A stretch of 64,000 nucleotides of DNA from NCBI GenBank assembly GCA_047967505.1, contig CM106539.1. The stretch is one strand, 5' to 3'. This DNA comes from Dipteris shenzhenensis. Lineage: Eukaryota > Polypodiophyta > Polypodiopsida > Gleicheniales. Positions 55,301-64,000 of the stretch are shown one piece after another (position 1 is the first letter of the stretch; the number at the start of each line of letters is the position of its first letter). The notes beneath the pieces are model-generated. The model did no database searches. It was not told where the DNA came from and worked only from the letters and a program-made list of their open reading frames with translations. Both the position numbers and the translations under genes were made by a program.

Positions 55301-55519
55301 GAGGGAGGGAGCTAGAGGAGATCTAAACACCATGTGAGATTGAGTGAGCGACTTGTTATTGAAAAATTTAATTATAACATGCTTATGCCAACCATACCAT
55401 ATAAGAATTTATCTAACTAATAGAATTAAGGATTGACCACAATCAATTCAATCCTACAAATAAAAATGTCAAACTCTGACAAATTGTCACATTTTTAAAC
55501 CCACATTAACATTTTTCAA

Positions 55520-57030
55520 AGACATTAAACTTTGGCAATCATAGTGCTTTTATTGAACAACATGTCTTCATTTCCTCAATAGGTCGCATTGCCACATCCT
55601 CGTTTACATTGAAACTATGTAGTTTTGTTAAAATTGCTCCCATGGAAGGTTACTCCTTTGGATCAATATTGCAAAGCGTGTTCCCACAATCAACCAATAT
55701 CTTGATTGCAACATCGCCCTTCATGGAACTGTCACTGAGAGCATCTACAAAATCTATGAGAAAGTTGGAAATTTGCTAAAATAGCCATCCAATGACAAAG
55801 CAATCTGACTCTAATGCCCATGCGCCCTTCAAATTCACCCGGGTAGTCGTACTAACATATAATTCTGGTGCTAACCATCAAAATGCCCTAGGAGGAGAAA
55901 AATTTGGGTCTTGTGGATATCGAATTTCAGTCCAATGGAGGGTTCTTCCCCAATTTATAATTCCCACTTGGACAAACCTATCATCCGTCGTGAAGTGCAG
56001 CATGTAGATGGTTGCTTGCAGAAATAACCTTGCTCCCAACCTAGTGAGTGGAGATTTCCAATCAAAGCGAGGTTCTTCTCTAGGATGTGTGGTCTTAACC
56101 CATTGCATATATGTCCCACATCGTTGTGGGAGACACATCAACATGTCATGCACACTTCCACCATTAAAGAAGGGAGTGACGACCCATAACTCTTGGGTAT
56201 GTGAGTACCCCAATACTTGACAGACAGCTCTATGGACAACTATCATCACTAGCTCATTCTTTAGTGCCAGATGAGCATGGGCATCGTCTTTATCGCTCCT
56301 CTTGCTAGGATGCTAAACTATTGGCCTAAGACCTGGGACACCCTACACCTATATCCTGAATACCTTCCCTTCTCCTCCCTTATGCACCGACTCGTGCATG
56401 ATCAACGCTTGCAATGGAAAGTGTATAGTGTGGGACCATATGTCGGAAAATGCAGTACAAAGTTCTATCTATGCTCTCCCTTCAACTTGGCCTGGGTCAA
56501 CATTTGCTTCTGGACCACTAGCCATCTTAGTCATATGGACCAAGGCACTAGCTATTGCCTTTCCAATGGACCCTTTCTCCTTTTGGTTTTTTTTAAATTT
56601 AGATATATGTGATGCCTTCCATTCAGTCGTCTAGAGTGCAAGCTTTGCCTCTACATTGTCGAGCAAGGCTACATTGCTCACCTTCTCGTATAATATCCAT
56701 TGTCCTACTGGATCTCCAAGTACTCAAGGAATAAATTGTTCAAGTATCTGCCTCACCTCTGACCGTGTCATTCGCGGGCCAACTCACATAAAGAAGGTCA
56801 AGTATTCGGGATATCATTTGATTAGAAAGAAATTTAGAGCTTGCATGTGCTTGGATTTCTTCGTCACTCATTCCTATCAAGTGCTCAAGCGTTGTCTTAT
56901 GGGCAAGCATATGAATCTCACTCTTTAATTGCTCTTGCGTTGCCATTAGAGATGGGTGTGTAGACAGTGTAGTGATCTCGTGCATGCAACAATTGTTTTG
57001 TAAGCGCACACACTTAAAAATAAAGAGCAT
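55520..57030 (-). pseudogene. decayed protein-kinase-like gene
   Basis: Minus-strand pieces resemble kinase subdomains in order. MATQEQLKSEIHMLAHKTTL (near 56940) is an upstream part of unknown nature. QVLGYSHTQELWVVTPFFNG (near 56210-56150) followed by GSVHDMLM resembles the hinge region. LGARLFLQATIYMLHF (near 56010) lies where the 'YLH' helix would be. WLAPELYV and SDCFVIGWLF (55880-55780) resemble subdomains VIII-IX. LVDCGNTLCNIDPKE, a stop, then PSMGAILTKLHSF (55690-55620) resembles subdomain XI. The HRD and DFG motifs are not recognisable, and several stops and frameshifts occur. Assignment is by pattern only and may be wrong; a divergent kinase homology or pseudokinase ancestor is possible. 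Confidence 0.45.
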
Positions 57031-59508
57031 TCAGAATACACTTTCAAAATAAAGAACATTCAAAATACACAATGCAGGTGTAAACTAAATTTCACTCAAA
57101 AGCAACATGCAACATCATGAATGTTTCTTGCAGCATAATCTACTACTATAGCAATGACTACGAGCGAATTCCGTAAAGTCACTATCGAGTGTCAATCTAT
57201 CAACTAGTGGATGTAAGAACAGAAAACATAAAACAACATCACATAACCAAGATGATCTAGATCATCTTTGCCAATCACACATCTGGTTGGGAAGAGTTTT
57301 ATCGGGAGGAACCAGCTGGCTAGTTAAAGCGGGCCATCATCCAGATAAAACTTGACTCTAGTGACACCTTTATACATAAATAGATATGATATATAAGAAG
57401 ATCGAAGCGGGGGGGAAACGGTTGGCAGAGGCGAGACATCACCCAATTTTGATCTTTACTATTACTGTACACATCAGTCGAGGTGAGGAGCATACGATTG
57501 GCCGAAACGGATCATCTCCTGGCCTAACTGAGACATAAACAAACATCTCTCCCTCTCTCTCTTTTACTCTCCCTCTCTCTATTTTCCTCTCTCCCTTTAC
57601 TCTCCCTGTCTTTCCTCTCTCTCTTTTACTCTCCCTCCCTCTCTTTCCTCTCTCTCGAAAAACCCAAAATGGAAAGCACTTCCTCGGTGGGCAAACTAGC
57701 CGATGGAGCATTGGCTCAACCAATGGGAGTACTAAGAGATATTGAGATAAAAACCTTTGGTTTTACATAATGGTTGTTGTTCATAGTAGTGGATTTCCAT
57801 AACCAACCCAATTCCTACAACGTTATACCAGGTAGACCTTTCATGTGTACTATAAATTGGTCCATGACTATAGCTCTAATAGAATACACTTACACAAGGA
57901 TGATCATGTGATAAGGGTAGACCTACAAATGTGGAAGGCTCACCCTATGTGAGGGAACATATTTGCAATCAAGTCGGATACCACTCAGTGGTCCACATGG
58001 GTTAATTTGTTCCAAGATTGTAATGAGAAAGTCATGGTGGCAGTGAGGATCAGGATGAATGGTCATATGCTACACTATTAGAACCCGAGTTCTCTCATAA
58101 TTGGATGCATACAATTGCAACCATAGATGTGCCTGAGAAAAGGGGAACCCAAATTGCAACCTCCAATCCAAAGGAGACAATAATGATGGCACCAAATCAA
58201 AATGATTCATATACTAAAGGCATCTAAGGAGTAGGCAAGTGAAGTTAAAGTAAATTTGGACCTATATTTGCTTAGGTATGTTGGGTCACTACCACTCATC
58301 AGGTATTTTTATCAAATTGGGGCTCTAGAGTAAACTACAAAATTTTCTCAATTGTAGAATGCATGACTATACAAACTAGTTTTGCTTAGATAAGTCATGG
58401 TATGAATCACTTTTATTGAAGAGGAGAGTCTGCATACTACCACCATCCAACAAGAAAAATGATAAGATCCATAGTTTAGCCTAGTTGGGAAGACAGGTGT
58501 CATAAACATGCCTCCCTTGTTATCAAGATCACAATACAGATAGGTGTTCATGCTATAGAATTATAAAGCTAATTTTTTGTATTTTTCTTTAAGTGTAAAA
58601 ATAATTGAGGTGAGATTAAGGAAAAGTAAATAAATTGTTATGTAAGGAAGAAAAAAGTAAATAAATGGCTATGCAAGGCAGAAAAAAATAGTGTATTTAG
58701 GTGTGAGAACATAAAGGAGGAGGGGAGAAATTAAGAGTTAGGGCAATTTATACAAAATTTTGGAAAGACGAAAGGGGGGCAGGGAGGGGGGGAGGGAAAG
58801 GGGGGAAGTTAATGTGAATTTGTGCAAATAAATTTAATGTGAAGGGAAATTTATACAAGGAGGAAACAATGATAAAAAAGCACTAAAAGTGTAAATGTAA
58901 GGGGAGAGAGGAGTTTTAAGAGGAGGAAAAAGAAGGAATAGATATAAGTTTAAAAAATTAAGTAATAAGGATTATTTTTTAAGGAAGAAGAATGAATTAT
59001 TAAGGACTTCAAAGGAAAATAAGAATAATAAAGACAGAATTTTAAGCATTTTTAAGAAGAGAATATTAAAGAAAGAATTTTAAAGAAGGAATTTCAAAGA
59101 AAGGGGAGGGGCGGGGGGCTTAAAATTTAAGAAAGGGGGGATTGAAAAGTGTAAAGAAAGGGGGGAATTTAAATAATGAAGAGAAAGGTGGGGGGAGTAA
59201 ATTAAGAGAAGGGAGACCTGAAAGTCCAAAGGTACGCAGGGTAGCAAAAATGAGGAAGCTGAGGCACCGAATCAAGAGCAGGGTGCATAGAGGTACTATG
59301 CCAGCAACCGGTCGTTGAACATGAGCAAGCTGTGAGACCATGGTGGAGGTAATGCGGGTAGACAAAGAGGGCAGAGTACGAAGTAGGAGGCGGAGCTAGT
59401 CGTAAGGAGTTACACCACCATAAAGAGCATCATCACATTCATGTGGGCAATGGAGGGGGAGGGGAGAGTAAAGGAGGCATAAGGGCCAAGAGGTAGGGAG
59501 GATGTGTG
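57031..59508. other. intergenic region with CT- and GA-rich tracts
   Basis: 57546-57656 is a C/T microsatellite (CTCTCTCTCTTTTACTCTCC repeats). 58600-59220 is A/G-rich with many GGGGGA and AAAGAA runs. The rest shows no recognisable gene on either strand. Confidence 0.5.
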
Positions 59509-59513
59509 GGCAT

Positions 59514-59860
59514 TGACAAAGTGCGGATCGTACTCTCCTAGTCATGAGACAACATCCTAATAAAACACTAATCTAAGGAGGATGCAACCTAAGTGCAAAC
59601 ATGATGAAGAGAGTGCTCATGACATGTATCTCAAGTCAATTAGGTTCCAAGATAGATTAGCTTGGAATCATAAAGGGAATCTTGAGATAGTGCAAAGTGC
59701 TTGATTGATATTACTTCAAATGAACCTTCCTTTTATAGGTGAGGGTACTTACATCCATTTGCTTGCTCACATGTGGGATATCTCCTCCATGCCATGCGGT
59801 AGCTTTCCCTTTATTCATACCTTTTCTCCACATGTGCTCATGGCACCATACCTCTCAACA
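59514..59860 (-). repeat. 3' LTR (left) of the non-autonomous element
   Basis: Starts TGACAAAGTGCGGATCGTA and ends ACCTCTCAACA on plus. On the element's sense strand a TATA box, CCTATAAAAGG, lies at about 59729-59739. Confidence 0.92.
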
Positions 59861-61270
59861 GCTCCCCTTGGTGCCATGATCCATTGGCTACTGCAAGGTG
59901 GTCAGATGTGAGTTACAAGATCAAATCCTCCCCTGGGTGCCTACATGGCTACTCTCAGGTGGTCAGGCTTGATTTACAAAATATAGGCAAGGTTGGCAAG
60001 GTTTTTGTTTCTCAATGCATTCCATTGATGTCACCTTTTGGCTCATGGCTTGATGACGATGTCGTTCGCTTCTTCTCTTAACGTAGCTTGATGCATGATG
60101 CTTTGTTCTTCCATGTGCCTTAATGCTTTATGTGTGGATACCATGCTTCGTGCTATGGTCATCTCATGCACTTGTGCTTTCAGCATGCTTATGACAATGA
60201 TGTATGCATTCATGCTTTGATTTGTCATTTGTTGCAAAGGTCTTACCAATTGATTTCTTTCAATATTGGTAGTGTCTAATTGCATACAATGATTCTAATC
60301 GGACAGGCACATAGAGCTCAAAAAAAAGATCACTTTTCCTTTTTGGAGCGTGTGCAAATTCTTCCTGGATTGCAAGTTACGACTTGTCGAAGTTCTTGTG
60401 AAGAAGAGGACCATTGATGATGTGGCACAGGGATTCACATGCTGAATTCCATACTGTGCTTAGTAAGGGACTCTGTGCTTAGGTGGCACTATGGTGACTA
60501 TGCATGCTTATGTGGTAGTTAACCAACCCTAACTCTAACCGTGGTGGATGAAGTTAACCAGACCATGATTAAGTCTTATCTACCACATGGCAAAACTTTG
60601 ACCAAACATCATTAAACTAAACCTAGAATTAACCATGGTTTGGTCTTGCCATGTGGCTCTTCCATGTGGCTGCCACGTGTCCTAAGGTTCAACCTTTCAA
60701 CCCTTAGAAAAGATAAACTTTGAAGCTTGCTCTGCGGGAGCTTTGATGACGGCCGATGGCGTGCAGTGGAGAGAATTGGAGAGCTATGGCAGCTCAGTGT
60801 GTTAGTGGAGTAGCCTCCATTGAGAGAAGGCTCGAGCTGTGGAAGCCTTCGTAGGAGAGGCAAACAATGCCTTGTAGGTAGTTTGGACGTAGAGGCAGAG
60901 CTATGGGAGTTGGAGGCTACATCCCATGTGCTTTGCTCTTGGAGCTGTGGAACCCATCATTGGAGAGGCTCGTGCTAGTAGATAGGCATCATGAGCGCTG
61001 TAGGCTGCGGTAGTATAGGAGTCATGAAGCATGAAGGAGCTTGGAGGAGCAGGACTGCTTAGAGCATATGGAGGAGTCGCCTCTGTCTTGTGTAGATATG
61101 GAGCGATTGGTAGCCTGTAGTACGAAGGCATTGGATCAAAGACGAAGAGATCTATCTTTTGCTACAAAGGGGCTCGGCCATGAGTATTGTTGCTGGAACT
61201 CGTGTTTGCTCAAGAGCGCTGCTTGTTGAAGAAGCTTGTGTGTAGGAGCTCGTTGCAGAGTCGGTTCTTC

Positions 61271-61733
61271 CCTTCGGACCCGGGGGATTCACTCTTCATG
61301 AAAGGGGGACGTCACCTGCGTGCATGAACTTCAAGAAAACCCTCTATTTAAGATCCATGTAGGATGATAAAACACCCCTATTTAAGCTTATAAGATACGA
61401 CCAAAATTCTATTATGTCCCCCCTTTCCTTAAATCTACATTCTTTCTCAAGCATTTAGATCGCACAATAAGAAAATTTAGATTACTTTCCCTATGACTAT
61501 TTAAAACCATACACAAAACCAAACTTGTTTGGACTAGTTATCCAAGGTAGCCTATCCTATGTCCCCCCCTCTTAGATATGGCATGGCCCCCCTAACTTAA
61601 ATTCAATATTGGGAAAAAATAAAAGGCCCCCCACCCCTAATGTATAAGCTTATGCCTCATTAAAAGAAACCCCCCTATTGTACACTCACGTGATATCATA
61701 AGTTTCCTCTTGTGAATCCCCCGGGCCTTCGGA
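61271..61733. mobile_element. 447-bp MITE with 14-bp perfect terminal inverted repeats
   Basis: The element spans 61279-61725. Its ends, CCCGGGGGATTCAC and GTGAATCCCCCGGG, are perfect inverted repeats. CCTTCGGA flanks both sides (61271-61278 and 61726-61733), an 8-bp target duplication as made by hAT-superfamily transposases; one could also argue for 9 bp with a mismatch, which would suggest Mutator. The interior is AT-rich and non-coding. It inserted into the interior of the LTR retrotransposon. Confidence 0.88.
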
Positions 61734-62190
61734 GGTGGCTTTGGAGCGGCTTGAGAAGGTTGGAGCTCTCTTTCTCATTTCAGCGTGTTGGAGCCACCCG
61801 AGGAACTTACTCTCTGATTAAACTCTCTGGGTTGTCTCTGCATAGAAATCAGAAACTTCCACAAAATGTGAAGCACTTGTAGCTCACAGAGGGCTCACAT
61901 AGTTTTATAGCTTGCTGTAAGTTCATACTCAATTTCCAAGAGACCACTCAAAGCCAACTCCTCAAGCCTTGGTATTGATCCGCAGAAGATACTTGCTCTA
62001 TGAGCAATGAGATCCTCAGACTACACTTTGCACTCTTATGCCAGCTTTGAATCCCGTGAGAAGAAGTTGCATATCTATTGGATCATGGCCTATAGAAAAA
62101 CTCTAGCTCCACTCTCTCACCAGAAATTTCACTCAAAAGAGAATGGACCTAAATCTCTTTTTAATGAGAAGACAAATCTTTGAACAGAAA

Positions 62191-62290
62191 TCTCTCAAGA
62201 CTTTGAAGAACTTAAAACTAATCTAAAAGAAAACATATGCTCTCTCAAGACTTTGAAGAACTTAAAACTAATCTAAAAGAAAACAAGTGC
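62191..62290. repeat. 50-bp tandem duplication
   Basis: TCTCTCAAGACTTTGAAGAA begins at 62191 and again at 62241; the two units are nearly identical. Confidence 0.9.
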
Positions 62291-62330
62291 TCCTAAGGCA
62301 AGCCTACCACTAATCTAGGAGACTAGACCT

Positions 62331-62344
62331 AGGCTCTGATACCA
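62331..62344 (-). other. primer-binding site of the non-autonomous LTR element
   Basis: The minus strand reads TGGTATCAGAGCCT directly next to the right LTR (62345), complementary to plant initiator methionine tRNA. Confidence 0.88.
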
Positions 62345-62691
62345 TGACAAAGTGCGGATCGTATTCTCCTAGTCATGAGACAACATCCTAATAAAACACT
62401 AATCTAAGGAGGATGCAACCTAAGTGCAAACATGATGAAGAGAGTGCTCATGACATGTATCTCAAGTCAATTAGGTTCCAAGATGGATTAGCTTGGACTC
62501 ATAAAGAGAATCTTGAGATGGTGCAAAGTGCTTGATTGATATTACTTCAAATGAACCTCCCTTTTATAGGTGAGGGTACTTACATCCATTTGCTTGCTCA
62601 CATGTGGGATATCTCCTCCATGCCATGTGGAAGCTTTCCCTTTACTCATACCTTTGCTCTACATGTGCTCATGGCACCATAACTCTCAATA
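62345..62691 (-). repeat. 5' LTR (right) of the non-autonomous element
   Basis: Starts TGACAAAGTGCGGATCGTA on plus, same length as the left LTR. It ends CTCTCAATA, where the left LTR has CTCTCAACA. Confidence 0.92.
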
Positions 62692-62696
62692 GGCGT

Positions 62697-63172
62697 TAGC
62701 GATGATACTGGGTAGGCTATGTAGATGGGATGGGTATGAGGAGTAGGGAGTATACTAGTAAGCCACAAGTGGCAGTATCCCAGTAGAAGGAGTAGTATAG
62801 GTGGCGCGAGAATGGGGGAATCAGAACAGTGAGGGTAGGTGGTCTGAGAAGAAATGGGACTAGGGAGCTAGAGGCATAGACTTAGCATAGAGGTGAGGCA
62901 TAGACTTGGGATAGAGGCAAAGTATAGGTGAGCAGCTATGATAGGTGAGTATGTAGGCGGGTAGGGGATTTAAATAGGGACGTAGTCGGGGGAGAGAGGA
63001 GATGTCATGAGTGAAGAGTCATGGGAGTGGGAGAGTCAAGAGATCAGGAGTAGAAGTCAGGGGGGTGGGGGTTAGTTGGGAGGTTGGGTTTCGAGAGGGT
63101 TTGGTTAGGTGAGGTTTGGGAGGGGTAGGTTAGGGAAAAAATAGGAAATTAGAAAAAAAAAAGGGAAAACTA
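62697..63172. other. G-rich intergenic spacer
   Basis: Purine-rich with repeated GGCATAGACTT(A/G)G(C/G)ATAGAGG phrases near 62872-62920. No gene recognised. Confidence 0.5.
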
Positions 63173-63471
63173 TGTTGGGACAAATTGATGTAACTTGGGT
63201 TATACCAAGGAGTACAAGGACAGTGTGAGTTTGTATGTCACCACATGGTAGTTATTGTGACTAGGTGAGGTGGTAGAAGGTCCTATTAGGTGTGATTGAG
63301 AGATTCATGGGTCTAATTAAGAGATCACTAGAGAAATTTGTGGATCTGGAGGTGCTCTCCCTTGGGCACATGCATTGTATCAATTGCATACATAAGGGAA
63401 CTTCTACTCATGAATAATATGTCTTTTTCTTCATTGTTGGTACTCTCCATGCTTCCATTGCTACTCCATCA
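63173..63471 (+). repeat. 5' LTR of a further LTR retrotransposon (cut by window end)
   Basis: The inner end ...CTACTCCATCA is fixed by the PBS two bases downstream. The outer start TGTTGGGACAAATTG at 63173 is inferred from a TG start and gives about 299 bp. The 3' LTR is outside the window, so the start is not confirmed. Confidence 0.55.
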
Positions 63472-63473
63472 TG

Positions 63474-63486
63474 TGGTATCAGAGCC
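63474..63486 (+). other. primer-binding site, plus-strand LTR element
   Basis: TGGTATCAGAGCC, complementary to plant initiator methionine tRNA. Confidence 0.85.
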
Positions 63487-63498
63487 AGTTCACCCTCC

Positions 63499-63786
63499 TT
63501 GAGCCCCCATCCCACTATGCCACGTCATCATCTTCTTCCCCAATTCTTTCCTCTCTTGCCACCTCCTTGCCATGATTCTCCCTTAAGCTTGTTCTCCCCA
63601 TCTGTTGCGCCATTTCCCAAGCCCTCTAAGCCCAAGCACCCTTTTTATGGGGCAAATTTATGGCTAGGAGGAATTAAAAAATGCTTGCGCTCTTTGCTTG
63701 TGCCGACACCATCTTCACCTAGCGGTGTTCTGATCGATTCGGCCTGCACATGTAACATTCTGAGAAATGCTTTAAGCTACAATTAG
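63499..63786 (+). pseudogene. possible start of a retrotransposon polyprotein, fragment
   Basis: An open frame of 95 codons begins shortly after the PBS. It is Pro/Ser/His-rich at first and then contains GVLIDSACTCNILRNALSYN, faintly similar to a retrotransposon protease block (D-S-(G/A)-x-T/C) but too close to the start for a normal gag-first order. The reading ends at TAG (63784). It could be an internally deleted or non-coding leader sequence. The remaining 200 bases to the window end show nothing I can assign. Confidence 0.3.
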
Positions 63787-64000
63787 GCCATGCCTAGAGG
63801 ATTCTTCAATTCAAATAGGAGCTACAATGGTCTCAGATTTGAGGAAAAATGAGTGAAAAACCAATCTCTTTCAGTGCAACGGGTGGTGAAGATTCCGCTT
63901 CTACTACCATAGCCCGATTGCTATCTTCCGATTTACGGACGACAATCAGCTTCTCTTTGAGCCCATCTCCCTTTTTTTCTTTTAAAGAAATCAGAGCAAC

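Larger units (their letters stand above)
59509..62696 (-). mobile_element. complete non-autonomous LTR retrotransposon
   Basis: Two 347-bp LTRs (59514-59860 and 62345-62691) flank 2484 bp. The PBS next to the right LTR reads TGGTATCAGAGCCT on minus, so the element runs right to left. A purine stretch (minus AAGGGGAGC) lies inside the left LTR at 59861-59869. Target duplications are GGCAT (59509-59513) and GGCGT (62692-62696), one mismatch apart. The LTRs differ at about 13 of 347 positions. No gag or pol domain is present in the interior, so mobilisation needed proteins from another element. The interior holds a 447-bp MITE. Confidence 0.9.

Noticed and set aside
60612-61131. Minus-strand ORFs in the interior of the non-autonomous LTR element as gag
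   Set aside because: They have no zinc knuckle or gag core, are short and Ser/Pro/Leu-rich.

Overview
The window looks like repeat-dominated nuclear DNA of a land plant. Three tRNA primer-binding sites for LTR retrotransposons read TGGTATCAGAGC, the 3' end complement of plant initiator methionine tRNA. The other families present (Ty1/copia, Ty3/gypsy, CACTA with TNPD and TNPA-type genes, hAT with BED and DUF659 domains, tRNA-derived SINEs, a ~183-bp satellite) also fit a plant. A fungal-type GH71 alpha-1,3-glucanase gene with a signal peptide and an intron is unusual for flowering plants and makes a fern, lycophyte or bryophyte my guess. The species is not established.

Layout. 1-3732: 5' part of a degenerate Ty3/gypsy element on the minus strand (protease, gag, PBS, LTR). 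3762-8675: 183-bp satellite array with a three-monomer higher-order repeat. 8676-14369: mostly unassigned DNA with simple repeats. 14370-15247: copia gag fragment joined to a truncated CACTA element (15248-17765). 17766-19032: purine-rich sequence and a perfect 230-bp tandem duplication. 19094-22327: a second CACTA family with a palindromic 20-bp subterminal motif and a triplicated transposase N-terminal unit. 22328-25740: AT-rich repeats and duplicated non-coding blocks, including a decayed copy of the 3' end of the GH71 gene. 25755-28189: the GH71 gene, the only apparently intact host-type gene, with a SINE on each side. 29099-37528: two CACTA copies of family 1 joined end to end. 37529-39000: unassigned. 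39003-52855: a hAT relic carrying a nearly full-length 7.5-kb CACTA element and an internally deleted copia element, both inside its transposase reading frame. 54050-57030: a decayed gene-like region with kinase-like and RING-like pieces. 59514-62691: a complete non-autonomous LTR retrotransposon containing a 447-bp MITE. 63173-64000: the 5' LTR, PBS and start of another LTR element, cut by the window edge.

How the parts relate. In CACTA family 1, TNPD (transposase) and TNPA-type (Transposase_24-like) genes are divergently arranged. The same GCGTCTA/TAGACGC motif array occurs at both ends, between the two genes and in TNPA intron 1, which suggests TNPA acts both at the ends and on its own promoter. 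All transposase copies seen here carry nonsense or frameshift lesions, so mobilisation would depend on copies elsewhere. The GH71 gene has an uninterrupted two-exon reading frame, a TATA box and a signal peptide, and should encode a secreted alpha-1,3-glucanase.
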